Assembly (NCBI GenBank): GCA_964432875.1
Contig: CAYSPJ010000039.1
Location: 1 to 41,983, forward strand
DNA length: 41,983 nt
Origin: JACJYE01 sp964432875
GTDB taxonomy: Bacteria > Bacteroidota > Bacteroidia > Chitinophagales > Saprospiraceae
Direction of reading: 5' to 3'
Shown one piece after another: positions 26,327 to 34,992 of the stretch (positions within the stretch are counted from its first letter, which is position 1; each line of letters starts with the position of its first letter). Below the pieces are notes generated by a model. The model saw nothing but the letters and a program-made list of their open reading frames with translations. It was not told the origin of the DNA and searched no databases. Made by a program: the position numbers and the translations under genes.

Positions 26327-28534
26327 TTGAAAACCAACGACTTTAGGACATCACGCTCCCGGATCCTTTCAACAATCAGTTTTATTTCGACCGCCCGGTC
26401 GATAGTAGCACAGGCGGGCTTGGTTTTCTGCTTCTGCCTCCTTGCTCTGGCCGCCATGGCGCAGCCCGCTGCCCGGCAATTATTTTACAATATCAGCTTG
26501 CGGATCGACACTAGCCTCTACACCTGGGAACAGCACCGCCTGCTGGTCAAGGACGAAGCCCATCTCTGGTTTACCTATCAGGAAGAGGACCCCGTTGTGG
26601 AGCTGCGCTTCTATCACCGCCAGCAAAACGTCAGGGGGTTGAGCTTCCTGCCACCGGGTGACGGCTATGAGATACTGGACAGCCTGCTCCATGTGAATGA
26701 CGACTATTATCGGGCAAAGCTGCGCTTGCAAAATATCACCCAAACGGAATTCCTTTCTATCCCCTTACTGGTCAGCCAGTCGAACCAGCGGGCACCTACG
26801 GTGTATGAGCTGCGGCTATTCCCCGTAACCCAAACCTTGGCTTATCTGCCAGAAGAGCCCAATGAGCTGTTTGTGGGGGAAGAAAAAACCATCGTGCTGG
26901 AGAGTAATAAGCCCGAAAACATCCGTTTCAATCAAGTGTGGACCTCCGGGCTGCCGGTCAATTACCAGCTCAGCCGCCGGGAGGACAAGATTCACGTCCA
27001 GATCCTCTCCACCCAACCGGGGCGGCAAAAGCTGGAAATCCCCTTGTCTTTGCGCAAACCCTTTCTCGATGAAGAGGGGCACCCGGTTTACCATTTGCCC
27101 CCTTTAGAAAAAATCATTACGGTAAAGCCGGCCCGGCTGGCCTTCCTGGCGATCGACCAGCGGGAAGTGAGCTTTGAGCCAGGGGCGCGGCGCGAGCCCC
27201 TGGAAATCGAGCTCGGCTACGACAGCAAACTGAAAATGCTAAAAACCTATCGCGTAGAATCGCAGGAAGAGCCAGGCGGCCGGCTCATCGCGGAGATTTT
27301 CACCCGCAACGTGCTGGGCAATGGCCGGGTGCTCTGCTGGCTGCGCCTCTACGACTATCATCAGCGCAGCGATGGCTACCTCTACATCAAAGATGGCGAC
27401 CGGGCCGTTTATATCAGCAACCTGGACATTATACCCGAGACTAAAGTCACGGCGATCAGCTTGCGCCGCGACGGGCAAGACTGGCAGCCTGGCAACCGCG
27501 TTTTCCCAGGTGAACGCATTGAGCTCAAGCTTGAAGGCCAAAGCCTGCACAAAGCCGACTTCCGCTTCGACGGGCTGACCGAGTTGAAGACCGACTCCAT
27601 TATCCGCAATGAGCGGGAGGTGGCTTTCAGCGCCCTGGTACCCGTCGATATCCGTCAAAACAACATCCAAATCTTCAACCGTAGCGAGCCCCTGCGCCAG
27701 GCGCTGAGCATCCAGGAGTACGAACGGGCCCGCAAGCTTGACTTCGTCAGCCTTTCCTATGGGCAGCAATCTATTAGCTTTGACCAAGCTGATATCTTGA
27801 TTTTTTCAGAAGAGACCCTCCCGGATATCGTGCTCCACTTCGACCGCAGCCTCATCGATGAGGGGCGCCTGCACGGCCCGCAAGAACTGGAGCTGGATAT
27901 CCAGGTGCTGGAAAGGGGCGGCGCTTTGATCGACCGCCGCGAAATCCGCAACATTACCATCTGCCCGGATGCGACTTCGCCGCGCTACCGGGCGGCCCGG
28001 GAAGAAGGCTGCTGGCAAACCAGCATCCGCCTCAATGAGTACCTGCGCCGCAAAACCTTTGACCTCGACGCCTGGACTTCCATCCGCATCACCCTGCGCC
28101 ACAAGCAGGAAAAGTATGGCAAAAACGCCCTGTCGAAAACCGTAGAATTCGTACTGCACCGCAAATCCCTTTTTGACATCGACGTATCCTTCCCTGCCGG
28201 CTTGATCATCAAGCGCATCGAAGAGCCTGGCTTTGGCAACCTCGGCGGTATCAGCATGGCCGTGATCGGGCAATTCAGCTTTTTCCGCGAACGGAAAATC
28301 GCCCAGGCCAAGCCTTTTAAATTTGGCGCAGGCTTCCTGGCCTTCAACGCCTTCAACTTCAGCGATAATAACAGCAACCGCGATGTCGGCATCGTGGCAC
28401 TGGCCAGCATCTACCCCCTGCCAACCAAAGACCGCAGCCGCCTGTCCTTCCCGCTCTTCGCCGGCGGGGGCTATTTCCTCGCCGAGTCCAAGTGGTTTGT
28501 GCTCTTTGGGCCGGGCATCAGGGTGACGTTTTAA
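26327..28534 (+). CDS. Large exported protein of unknown function with beta-barrel-like C-terminus
   Basis: 735 residues if translation starts at the TTG at 26327, which follows an AGGA. The next in-frame ATG (26456) falls after the hydrophobic core of the signal sequence, so an upstream non-ATG start is needed. The region AQAGLVFCFCLLALAAMAQP looks like a signal peptide ending at A-M-A-Q. I do not recognise the family. The middle (residues ~60-600) is beta-rich and regular, with recurring Ig-like strand patterns and many charged turns. The last ~110 residues, rich in alternating aromatic/glycine strands (GAGFLAFNAFNF, FPLFAGGGYFLAESKWFVLF) and ending in V-T-F, look like outer-membrane strands. 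No sorting tail is seen. Probably an outer-membrane-associated protein of the Bacteroidota. Confidence 0.75.
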   Translation: MKTNDFRTSRSRILSTISFISTARSIVAQAGLVFCFCLLALAAMAQPAARQLFYNISLRIDTSLYTWEQHRLLVKDEAHLWFTYQEEDPVVELRFYHRQQNVRGLSFLPPGDGYEILDSLLHVNDDYYRAKLRLQNITQTEFLSIPLLVSQSNQRAPTVYELRLFPVTQTLAYLPEEPNELFVGEEKTIVLESNKPENIRFNQVWTSGLPVNYQLSRREDKIHVQILSTQPGRQKLEIPLSLRKPFLDEEGHPVYHLPPLEKIITVKPARLAFLAIDQREVSFEPGARREPLEIELGYDSKLKMLKTYRVESQEEPGGRLIAEIFTRNVLGNGRVLCWLRLYDYHQRSDGYLYIKDGDRAVYISNLDIIPETKVTAISLRRDGQDWQPGNRVFPGERIELKLEGQSLHKADFRFDGLTELKTDSIIRNEREVAFSALVPVDIRQNNIQIFNRSEPLRQALSIQEYERARKLDFVSLSYGQQSISFDQADILIFSEETLPDIVLHFDRSLIDEGRLHGPQELELDIQVLERGGALIDRREIRNITICPDATSPRYRAAREEGCWQTSIRLNEYLRRKTFDLDAWTSIRITLRHKQEKYGKNALSKTVEFVLHRKSLFDIDVSFPAGLIIKRIEEPGFGNLGGISMAVIGQFSFFRERKIAQAKPFKFGAGFLAFNAFNFSDNNSNRDVGIVALASIYPLPTKDRSRLSFPLFAGGGYFLAESKWFVLFGPGIRVTF

Positions 28535-28757
28535 TTTTCGCCATCATCGGCTGAGCCCCTCGTTTCGCTGCTCAATCGGAAAGAGCGGAGTTCAAGCCTG
28601 TATCCCTTCCTTACTTCGGCCGATTCCGGGCTTTTATCTGCCAAAAACTGCCCTTCGACGGATAGCCGAAGCCCAACTGCATCCTCCCAGCCGGGAAAAT
28701 GCTCCAATGGCATATACGTTTTACCCGATTAATGTCAACCTGATAATTCAATCAACC

Positions 28758-30095
28758 ATGAAGAACTTTTTTCTCCTTCTGAGCTTCTTTGCCTTAGCGA
28801 TCAGCTCGGCTCAGGCTCAATCAATGCGCTCTGCCAAATTGCAGGAATACAGCCGCCAACTGTCGCCTTCCATCAACCAGACCATGCTAAAAGCCGGCCT
28901 GGACATTGCGGCAGCTCCACCGACGACGACGCATAATAACCGCCTGCAATTGGATTCGACCAAGACTTTCTACGCCTACGACCCGACCGGATCGCTGGAC
29001 TCCACCCCGCTTTTCCGCACGATCTACGAATACCCGCAGCCTGGCGTAAAGGTGGAACAGGAATATCAATTTGATGGCTCCGACTGGGAGCCCATCTACC
29101 GCTCCACTTACCGCTACGACGATTTGGAGCGCCTCACCGAGGTATTTGCTGAATATTATGATCCAGAAACCAACCTCTTCATGCCCGATTCGCGCCTCGA
29201 AGCTTATCCGCGCGGCACTTCCCTGGTATTGCTCGATTCCTTTATAGTCTATGGCTGGGCACCCGAAACCAGTGATTGGCATGCCATCATCATCAATTAT
29301 AACGTTTTTGAAGCAGCGGACCGACTGGTAGAAACGATCTCGGTGATCAACCTCTTTGGCGAACCAATCCTGTTCAAAGACGTATTGCTATACGACGCCA
29401 ATGGCGACAACTACCTCACGGAAACATATATCGTTGAAGCAGGCGTGGATATCATGGCCGGCAAGACCGAAACCGAATATCTAAACCATCGGCCGATAGA
29501 AATTGTCCAGTATGTCTTCAATGGCTTCGGATTCGAAGCCTTGTCGCGCCAAACCATGAGCTACACCAGCTTTGGCGCCTTAGAACAAACGCTCGATTTC
29601 GCCTGGGATTTTGAAGCGGAAGACTGGTTGCTGGCCAATAAAACCAACTATGAATACGACAGCCAGCAGCGGGTGAGCGCCAAAGAGACTGAGTCTTTCG
29701 AAGAACAGGGCGCTTCCTATACGTTGGCTACCTATGAGTACATCGATGGAGAAGACCTGGCCCTGGAAACTGCCTATTTCAAACCCGATGCGCAAAGCGC
29801 ATGGATTTTGGATACCCGCACCTATTACTACTACGATGCTATCACGGCGGTACCCCATATCCCCGTTTCCCAACTGGCCTTGCGGGTATTCCCCAACCCA
29901 GCTACAGGTCTGGTAGTAGCGCAGCTCGAAGCAGAAGCTGACGTACAGTTGTACGATGCTGCCGGCCAATTGCAGCGCTCCTTCCGCTTGCTGCCGGGAC
30001 AGGCTATCGACCTCTCAGGCCTGCCTGCCGGGCTTTACCTGATCATGGCGCATAGCCAATCGAGCCTCTACCAGGGCAAAGTAGTTAAACAATAA
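28758..30095 (+). CDS. T9SS cargo protein of unknown function with type A sorting tail
   Basis: 445 residues from the ATG at 28758; the frame opens earlier but only this start gives a clean signal peptide (MKNFFLLLSFFALAISSAQAQ). The body (residues ~60-360) consists of repeated strand pairs with Tyr-rich motifs: YEYPQPGVKVEQEYQFDG, STYRYDDLERL, YEYDSQQRVSAKE, TYEYIDGEDL. These resemble the YD/RHS-like or YARHG-like strand repeats found in secreted Bacteroidota proteins. The C-terminal ~75 residues are a type A T9SS sorting domain: LRVFPNPATGLVVAQL, VQLYDAAGQLQRSF, IDLSGLPAGLYLI, GKVVKQ. It is therefore expected to be exported across the outer membrane and released or anchored. Function unknown. 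The gene is followed by two hairpins and a second T9SS cargo gene. Confidence 0.87.
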   Translation: MKNFFLLLSFFALAISSAQAQSMRSAKLQEYSRQLSPSINQTMLKAGLDIAAAPPTTTHNNRLQLDSTKTFYAYDPTGSLDSTPLFRTIYEYPQPGVKVEQEYQFDGSDWEPIYRSTYRYDDLERLTEVFAEYYDPETNLFMPDSRLEAYPRGTSLVLLDSFIVYGWAPETSDWHAIIINYNVFEAADRLVETISVINLFGEPILFKDVLLYDANGDNYLTETYIVEAGVDIMAGKTETEYLNHRPIEIVQYVFNGFGFEALSRQTMSYTSFGALEQTLDFAWDFEAEDWLLANKTNYEYDSQQRVSAKETESFEEQGASYTLATYEYIDGEDLALETAYFKPDAQSAWILDTRTYYYYDAITAVPHIPVSQLALRVFPNPATGLVVAQLEAEADVQLYDAAGQLQRSFRLLPGQAIDLSGLPAGLYLIMAHSQSSLYQGKVVKQ

Positions 30096-30109
30096 TCTTG
30101 CCTCCACAA

Positions 30110-30151
30110 CCTACTGCGCTTTGCGGCGGCATCGCCGCAAAGCGCAGTAGG
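30110..30151. terminator. Perfect 19-bp inverted repeat (hairpin 1)
   Basis: Arms CCTACTGCGCTTTGCGGCG (30110-30128) and its exact complement (30133-30151) flank a 4-nt loop GCAT. It starts 14 bp after a T9SS cargo stop codon. There is no T-run after it, so it may be a Rho-independent-like terminator of low U content, an mRNA-stabilising hairpin or a dispersed palindromic element. Being perfect over 19 bp it is not a chance structure. Confidence 0.6.
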
Positions 30152-30178
30152 CTGATTTTGGAGTATCAAAACAAATCA

Positions 30179-30220
30179 GGTAACTATTTAGCGAGGCTCG
30201 AAGCTCGCAAAATAGTCACC
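30179..30220. repeat. Second inverted repeat in the same intergenic region (hairpin 2)
   Basis: Left arm ACTATTTAGCGAG (30183-30195) and right arm CTCGCAAAATAGT (30204-30216) pair with one mismatch around the 8-nt loop GCTCGAAG. The stem extends outward by GGT/ACC after one mismatch (30179-30220). It lies 27 bp after hairpin 1 and 15 bp before the next ATG, so it would be in the leader of the downstream T9SS gene. A role in regulation, or as a mobile palindrome, is open. Confidence 0.6.
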
Positions 30221-30235
30221 AAATCCGCTATCAAC

Positions 30236-31477
30236 ATGAAAACCAAAACCTCAACAGCATGGCTAACCACCCTACTGCTGGCATTTGCCCTCTCTGGCAC
30301 TGCTCAGCAATGGGAACGCATCACGGAGCTGCCCGCCGAGCCCTTCACCGCCCTATTCGCCTCCGGCGATACGCTGTTTGCTGCCGGTAAAAACATCATA
30401 TACTACGCTACTGACGGCGGCCACCAATGGTATAGCACGGCAGTCATCGACCCGGAGCTCGACTACATCTCTGCCCTGCACTTTTCTCCCAACCGTTGGT
30501 ATGTCGGCAGTATTGTCAAAGGCATGTATCGCAGCACGGACGGAGGAAAAAGCTGGCAACCCGACAACCAGGGTTTGAGCGGGCTGGGATCGTTCAATAT
30601 CTCCAGCCTGGCCAGCCGGGGCGACAGCCTCTACGTGGGTACTTATGGTGCCAAAATATTCGTAAAGAAAATATCGGCCAATAGCGCCTGGAGCCCCTAT
30701 GCTGCTGGCCTGCCCTGGTTTAATGTCGAGAGCATCACCAACATCGGCGGTACGCTCTATGCTGGCTCTGGCGGGAACGCGACGGTTAGCCGGCAGGCTT
30801 ATCCCGGGCATACCTGGGAAGAACTGCCTTTCGCCATCTTTGACGGGACACTCAATTCCTTCCTCGCGGCAGTGCAGCAGGGGGAGGTGCTGCTGGCTGC
30901 GGGCACCCTGGGCCTTTACCGGAGCATGGACCAGGGCAATACCTGGACGCCCTATAATCCCGGCACTGGCGTGCTGGGCTCGGCACGCTTCACCCTCGCC
31001 GGCCAGCGCGTGATCGCCAACCTGGCTAAACCAGCTGCAGTCAGCTTCATCAAATACACTGACAACCAAGGCTTAAGCTGGCACGACTTCGATCCGCCTT
31101 TAACTGGCTCTTACGGTTTTGATCTCTTATACTGGAAGGGGCAACTCTTCTCGGCTCGCGAAGATGGGCTGTGGCGCATCGGCCTGGCGACGCCAGTGAA
31201 AGAACCCCAGAGCGCGATTGCCGCACTGGGGCAAAACTACCCCAACCCTTTTTCTGGCACCACACATATCCCGCTACACCTGAATCAGCAAACCTGGATC
31301 GAGCTGGCGGTATTTGACGCACAAGGCAGGCTGGTGCGCCAGCTCTGGCGCGGCGAACTGCCGGCCGGCCGGCACCAGTTCGACTTTGATGCTGCGTCGC
31401 TGCCCGCCGGGCTTTACTTCTGCCGTTTGTCAGCGGGTGCTACCATGCAGACGAGGCGGATTTTAGTAGGAGGCTAG
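30236..31477 (+). CDS. T9SS cargo protein with BNR/Asp-box-like propeller repeats
   Basis: 413 residues from the ATG at 30236, chosen because it begins the signal peptide (MKTKTSTAWLTTLLLAFALSGTAQ). The frame is open upstream through the hairpins, but that part is not protein-like. The body has Asp-box-type turns, S/T-x-D-x-G-x-x-W: YYATDGGHQWYS, YRSTDGGKSWQP, YRSMDQGNTWTP and KYTDNQGLSWHDF, each preceded by hydrophobic strands (LYVGTYGAKIF, LLAAGTLGLY). That indicates a sialidase/photosystem-stability-factor-like beta-propeller. The C-terminal ~80 residues are a type A T9SS tail: NYPNPFSGTTHIPLHL, ELAVFDAQGRLVRQL, LPAGRHQFDFDAASLPAGLYFCRL, RRILVGG. Expected to be exported to the surface. The propeller suggests a binding role rather than catalysis, because no sialidase active site is recognised. 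Confidence 0.87.
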   Translation: MKTKTSTAWLTTLLLAFALSGTAQQWERITELPAEPFTALFASGDTLFAAGKNIIYYATDGGHQWYSTAVIDPELDYISALHFSPNRWYVGSIVKGMYRSTDGGKSWQPDNQGLSGLGSFNISSLASRGDSLYVGTYGAKIFVKKISANSAWSPYAAGLPWFNVESITNIGGTLYAGSGGNATVSRQAYPGHTWEELPFAIFDGTLNSFLAAVQQGEVLLAAGTLGLYRSMDQGNTWTPYNPGTGVLGSARFTLAGQRVIANLAKPAAVSFIKYTDNQGLSWHDFDPPLTGSYGFDLLYWKGQLFSAREDGLWRIGLATPVKEPQSAIAALGQNYPNPFSGTTHIPLHLNQQTWIELAVFDAQGRLVRQLWRGELPAGRHQFDFDAASLPAGLYFCRLSAGATMQTRRILVGG

Positions 31478-31487
31478 AGCAGCGCGT

Positions 31488-31509
31488 TGGCCAAAACGGT
31501 TTTTAGCCA
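31488..31509. terminator. Possible bidirectional terminator between convergent genes
   Basis: An imperfect inverted repeat, TGGCCAAAA (31488-31496) and TTTTTAGCCA (31500-31509), sits in the 56-bp gap between the convergent T9SS cargo and CtlX-like genes. The stem has one or two mismatches and the A/T-runs give a U-rich 3' side in either direction. Position supports a shared terminator; the stem is weak. Confidence 0.35.
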
Positions 31510-31533
31510 CTGCGGTTAGGATGCCCGGCTTTG

Positions 31534-32466
31534 TCACCGCTCTTCCAAAAACACCTCGGCCATCATGCAGCGGGCGCTGCCGCCGCCGTATTTCTCGATG
31601 GTGTATATCGGGCTGTGCAAGATGTGGGTATGCCGCTCGATCTGGGCAACCTGATCAGGGCGGAGCGAACGGAAAGCCTGCTCCGACATCACCAGGTAAG
31701 GCGTGCCGTCCTGGCTGCGCACCTGCAGCATATTGCCAGCGAAAGCCATCATTTGCGGCAGCGAGATTTCGATGATTTCCTTGTGGGTAGCCAGCAATTG
31801 GTGGACGAGCTGGTCGCGCTCAGCGGCGTCGCGTACCGTATCCAGGCAGATGATAGCGAAGCTTTCCCCCAGGGCCATCATGACGTTGGTATGGTAGATC
31901 TCCTGCCCCTGGCCGTCGAGGGCGCTGAAGGCCATCTTTTCATAACCAAAAGCCTGGCAGAAGGCCTCGAGCAAGCCCTCGTCGGTGCGCGGGCTGAGGC
32001 AGGCGTAGGCAATGCGGTTGGGCCGGTCGAGGATAAGGCTGCCGGTACCTTCGAGGTATTTGCCGACTTCTTCGTAATGCTCAAACCGCAAGCGCTCATT
32101 GATCTCAAAACGCTGCCCGAGCATATCCAACACATCTTCCCGCCTTTCCAGCCGGCGCACCGGAGCGTTCATCGGATAAGTGGCCACGCGGCCATCCTGG
32201 TGGAAAGTGACCCAGTTGTTGGGGAATACGGCATCGGGCTTCACTGGCACGGCCGTATCCTCTGCCACGATTACGTCAACGCCTTTGCTGCGCAGCAGCT
32301 CTACGAAGGCATCAAACTCTTGCAGAGCGTTGGCGCGGATTTCCCCCGCGCTCAGGCTGCCGTCCTGCACTTGAAAAGCGTTGTTCCCGGCAGTCTGTTC
32401 ATTGTAGCCGAAATTGGAGGGCCGAACCATCAGGATATGGCTGGTAATCTGTTTTATGAGACTCAC
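31534..32466 (-). CDS. ctlX: CtlX-like citrulline/arginine-type amidinohydrolase
   Basis: 310 residues. It starts at a GTG (32466), and the sequence before the first internal ATG (QITSHILMVRPSNFGYNEQTA) is conserved family sequence, so the GTG is preferred. It belongs to the amidinotransferase/arginine-deiminase fold (CtlX, COG4874 type). The visible active-site elements are VKPDAVFPNNWVTFH (Asp78 and the FPNNW motif), EGTGSLILDR (Glu139), YHTNVMMALG (His192) and GGGSARCMMAEVF, whose Cys300 is the expected nucleophile. It is predicted to hydrolyse the guanidino or ureido group of a citrulline- or arginine-like compound in the cytoplasm. Exact substrate not determinable. Convergent with the T9SS cargo gene and 74 bp downstream of the transporter gene on the same strand. 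Confidence 0.88.
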   Translation of the reverse strand: MSLIKQITSHILMVRPSNFGYNEQTAGNNAFQVQDGSLSAGEIRANALQEFDAFVELLRSKGVDVIVAEDTAVPVKPDAVFPNNWVTFHQDGRVATYPMNAPVRRLERREDVLDMLGQRFEINERLRFEHYEEVGKYLEGTGSLILDRPNRIAYACLSPRTDEGLLEAFCQAFGYEKMAFSALDGQGQEIYHTNVMMALGESFAIICLDTVRDAAERDQLVHQLLATHKEIIEISLPQMMAFAGNMLQVRSQDGTPYLVMSEQAFRSLRPDQVAQIERHTHILHSPIYTIEKYGGGSARCMMAEVFLEER

Positions 32467-32540
32467 TGCTTTGGCATGTTTTGGTTAGCAATCAAATTCA
32501 GGGCGAAGATAAGCAATCTTGCTGGCTGGCACACCCCAAA

Positions 32541-33401
32541 TCAATTCCACTTCGTCGCCTCTTGCTTCATTGCATCAGCCACCTCATCACCCAAATAGCG
32601 GTCGATGAGATAGTGGCCCAGGTAGATAGCCGGGGTCAAGGCGATAGCCATGATGAATTTGTAGGTATATTGCACCGTGGCCACCGCCAGCAGTTGGCTC
32701 CAGGTCCAGGGTTCTACATTTTTCACCAGTTCGGGCCCAAGCTTGAAGGCAATGGCCAGGACGATAAAGCTATCGACCAGCTGGGAGATAAGCGTAGAGC
32801 CCGTAGCCCGCAACCAGATGTACTTCTCGCCCGTGATCTCCTTGATACGGTGGAAGGTTACCACGTCGATCAACTGCGAAACCAGGAAAGCCACCAGCGA
32901 TCCGATGATAATCAGCAGCCCTTGCCCCAGGATGACGCTGAAGGCCGATTGCATATTTGGCACGTCTTTGCTGGTATTTTGCCCCACCCACCAATCGGCA
33001 GGCGACAATTGGATGGCAGCAAAAATCATGAAGAAGGAATAGGAGATCAGCCCCACGGCCAAAAAAGATAAAAGGCGGATGCCCCGCTTGCCGTAGTACT
33101 CGTTGATCAGGTCGGTCATCACAAAAACGATGGGCCAAAGCAGGACGCCGGCTGAAAACTGTAAAGCCCCCTGTTGCCCAAAGAGATTGAAATTAAAGCG
33201 CTCCCAGCCCAGGGAATCCTCCAGGGCGAAAATCTTCACGCCGATGAATTCAGCCACCAGGGCGTTGGCGACGAAAAAGCCGGCCAGGAAAATGAAGAGC
33301 CGGCTGGGGCGATGAGACACAATATCGTGCGAAATAGCAAATAAGGGCCGCTTATCGACTGACTCGCCCTGGCCAGGTGTAAGGTCTTCAGATGTATGCA
33401 T
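32541..33401 (-). CDS. Queuosine-precursor transporter family (YhhQ/VUT-type) membrane protein
   Basis: 286 residues from the ATG at 33401 (a TTG directly before it is in frame and less likely). Six or so membrane segments are visible: FIFLAGFFVANALVAEFIGV, FSAGVLLWPIVFVMTDLI, LLSFLAVGLISYSFFMIFAA, GLLIIIGSLVAFLVSQLI, VDSFIVLAIAFKLG and FIMAIALTPAIYLGHYLI. The family signatures are DLINEYYGKRG after the second segment, and SQLIDVVTFHRIKE plus the RATGSTLISQLVDSFI stretch, typical of the vitamin uptake/YhhQ (PF02592) family. Such proteins import queuine or preQ precursors across the inner membrane for tRNA modification. Slightly longer than YhhQ (~220) because of an N-terminal hydrophilic tail and an insertion around SPADWWVGQNTS. 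No queuosine biosynthesis gene is adjacent. Confidence 0.88.
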   Translation of the reverse strand: MHTSEDLTPGQGESVDKRPLFAISHDIVSHRPSRLFIFLAGFFVANALVAEFIGVKIFALEDSLGWERFNFNLFGQQGALQFSAGVLLWPIVFVMTDLINEYYGKRGIRLLSFLAVGLISYSFFMIFAAIQLSPADWWVGQNTSKDVPNMQSAFSVILGQGLLIIIGSLVAFLVSQLIDVVTFHRIKEITGEKYIWLRATGSTLISQLVDSFIVLAIAFKLGPELVKNVEPWTWSQLLAVATVQYTYKFIMAIALTPAIYLGHYLIDRYLGDEVADAMKQEATKWN

Positions 33402-33471
33402 CAATTTTTTTTGCTTTCCCTCAGGAAATGTGTTGCAGAAAAATGCTTTTGCGGGCCTGGTTGTTCAAGCC

Positions 33472-33506
33472 TTTGGGGCGAAATTAAGAATATTGCTCTA
33501 AATTCG
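33472..33506 (+). promoter_or_regulatory. Weak candidate promoter for the following outer-membrane protein gene
   Basis: TTTG (33472-33475) and TAAATTCG (33499-33506, one mismatch to TAnnTTTG) are separated by 23 bp, at the long end of the spacing seen for Bacteroidota promoters. It lies 41 bp upstream of the ATG at 33547, in the 145-bp divergent gap. Confidence 0.3.
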
Positions 33507-33546
33507 CTGCTGCGCATTGATTTCTCGACTGGATAAGCTTAGATAC

Positions 33547-34437
33547 ATGCCCTATCATCTCCTTTTTCATGCCCTACTGGCGCGCAAAGCCTCGATGGCT
33601 GCCTGCCTGCTGGCTCTGCCTTTGTTGCTATGGGGGCAGCAGCCCATCAGCCCCCGCATCGACCTGAAGGATGCCCGCCAACAACACCAGTTACTGACCA
33701 AAAGAGGCGACCGCCTGATTGGGCGGCTGCTGTATGTGTTGCCGCCAGAGGCCGGCTTCCGCCTGCGCTCGGGCGATACGCTTTATTTCGACCTCAGCGC
33801 GCTACAGCTCGTGGGCGTGTATAAAACCCCGGCGCAGCCCTCCTTTGCCGAAGGAGGCTTATTCCCCGATCTTTTCATCAGCAATACCGCCTATGCCCTG
33901 GGAGAAGGGCAGCGGCAGTTCCGCAATGTTCAAATGGCCTGGAACCACGTTGATTTCGCCGCTACCGGCCACTATTCCATCGGGCTAGGCTACGTGCTGC
34001 CTTTCCATTTCGTCGTGCGCACCAAGATAGCGACCAATAGCGCGCAGCTGTTCAATATTGCGGCGGGCATCAATTCGCTCTTTTCCCTGGGGCCCAGCGA
34101 TGATTTCCCCCGTACCGCCCATTTATACACCGCGCTATCGCTGGGGGAAGCCGACCGCTTTTTCAACCTCAACGCCGGCTATATGCTGGACTTCACACGC
34201 AATCAGCGCTCTCAATTCCTTTTTTCTGGCGGCGGCGCTTTCCGCATATCCTCCTACTGGTTTCTGCTACTCGACAACCTCTATGTCATCAGCCGCGAGG
34301 GGCCGCGCATCTACCCTGGCTTCGGGCTGAGCTATGCCCGCCGCCGCACCCGCCTGGATATCGGCTATTTTTTCTTCACCACTTTTACTGCCGAGCTGAC
34401 CAGCAGCCCCGGCATTGGTTATTCCTGGAAATTTTGA
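33547..34437 (+). CDS. Predicted outer-membrane beta-barrel protein of unknown function
   Basis: 296 residues from the ATG at 33547. An upstream TTG (33517) and an internal ATG (33595) are alternatives, and all place the same signal sequence first (MAACLLALPLLLWGQQ). After ~100 residues of soluble sequence (GDRLIGRLLYVLPPEAGFRLRSGDTLYFDLSALQLVGVY) come ~180 residues of alternating strands: HYSIGLGYVLPFHFVVRTK, FNIAAGINSLFSLG, AHLYTALSLGEADRFFNLNAGYML, FLFSGGGAFRISSYWFLLLDNLYVI, RLDIGYFFFTTF. It ends G-Y-S-W-K-F, with a terminal Phe typical of outer-membrane barrels. I cannot assign a function. Divergent from the transporter gene and 74 bp before the SUI1-type factor. Confidence 0.75.
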   Translation: MPYHLLFHALLARKASMAACLLALPLLLWGQQPISPRIDLKDARQQHQLLTKRGDRLIGRLLYVLPPEAGFRLRSGDTLYFDLSALQLVGVYKTPAQPSFAEGGLFPDLFISNTAYALGEGQRQFRNVQMAWNHVDFAATGHYSIGLGYVLPFHFVVRTKIATNSAQLFNIAAGINSLFSLGPSDDFPRTAHLYTALSLGEADRFFNLNAGYMLDFTRNQRSQFLFSGGGAFRISSYWFLLLDNLYVISREGPRIYPGFGLSYARRRTRLDIGYFFFTTFTAELTSSPGIGYSWKF

Positions 34438-34511
34438 TTGCCGCCCTCTGGTTTTGGTGTCGATGGCCGCTCTCCGCCAAATAGTTTTTACCTTTGCCAA
34501 AAAACTGGCTC

Positions 34512-34862
34512 ATGAGCAAAAAGGATAAAAAAGGCCGCTCGGGCGTGGTTTATTCTACCGACCCAAATTTTGAATACCAGCACGACCCTGGCGAAGAACA
34601 GGAAGAATTGCCGCCCAACCAGCAAAAGCTGCGGGTATCTCTCGACCGCAAGCAGCGCAAGGGCAAGGAGGTCACCTTGGTCACCGGCTTCGCTGGCCCC
34701 GACAGCAGCTTGCAGGATTTGGGGAAATACCTCAAAACCAAATGCGGCGTAGGCGGCTCGGCCAAAGATGGCGAGATCATCATCCAGGGCGACCAGCGCG
34801 ACCGCGTCGTAGCGCTGCTGATCGAGAAAGGCTATAAAGGGACGAAAAAGGCGGGAGGGTAA
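34512..34862 (+). CDS. SUI1/YciH-family translation initiation factor homologue
   Basis: 116 residues from the ATG at 34512 (MSKKDKKGRSGVVYSTDPNF); an in-frame TTG six codons upstream is less likely. The SUI1 (eIF1-like) domain is clear in residues ~45-110: QKLRVSLDRKQRKGKEVTLVTGF, DLGKYLKTKCGVGGSAKDGEIIIQGDQRDRVVALLIEKGY. These include the basic loop and the KxKCGxGGS motif of the family. In bacteria YciH proteins are non-essential and thought to influence start-site fidelity, by analogy with eIF1. The acidic N-terminal tail (EYQHDPGEEQEELPPNQQ) is usual. Likely cytoplasmic and ribosome-associated. Confidence 0.9.
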   Translation: MSKKDKKGRSGVVYSTDPNFEYQHDPGEEQEELPPNQQKLRVSLDRKQRKGKEVTLVTGFAGPDSSLQDLGKYLKTKCGVGGSAKDGEIIIQGDQRDRVVALLIEKGYKGTKKAGG

Positions 34863-34992
34863 ATCAGCAGCCCTGGGGCAAGGCTGCAAGCATGGCTTAA
34901 AATGCACCGCATTTGTAGCCTGCAAAACCGCTGCCTCTTGATGATAAGTACCGCTCCCGATGGTATCGGTTTTCACCACTAATGCTTGAAAT

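Noticed and set aside
31531..32598. Plus-strand open frame of 355 codons
   Set aside because: Antisense to the CtlX-like gene, whose active-site motifs are intact.
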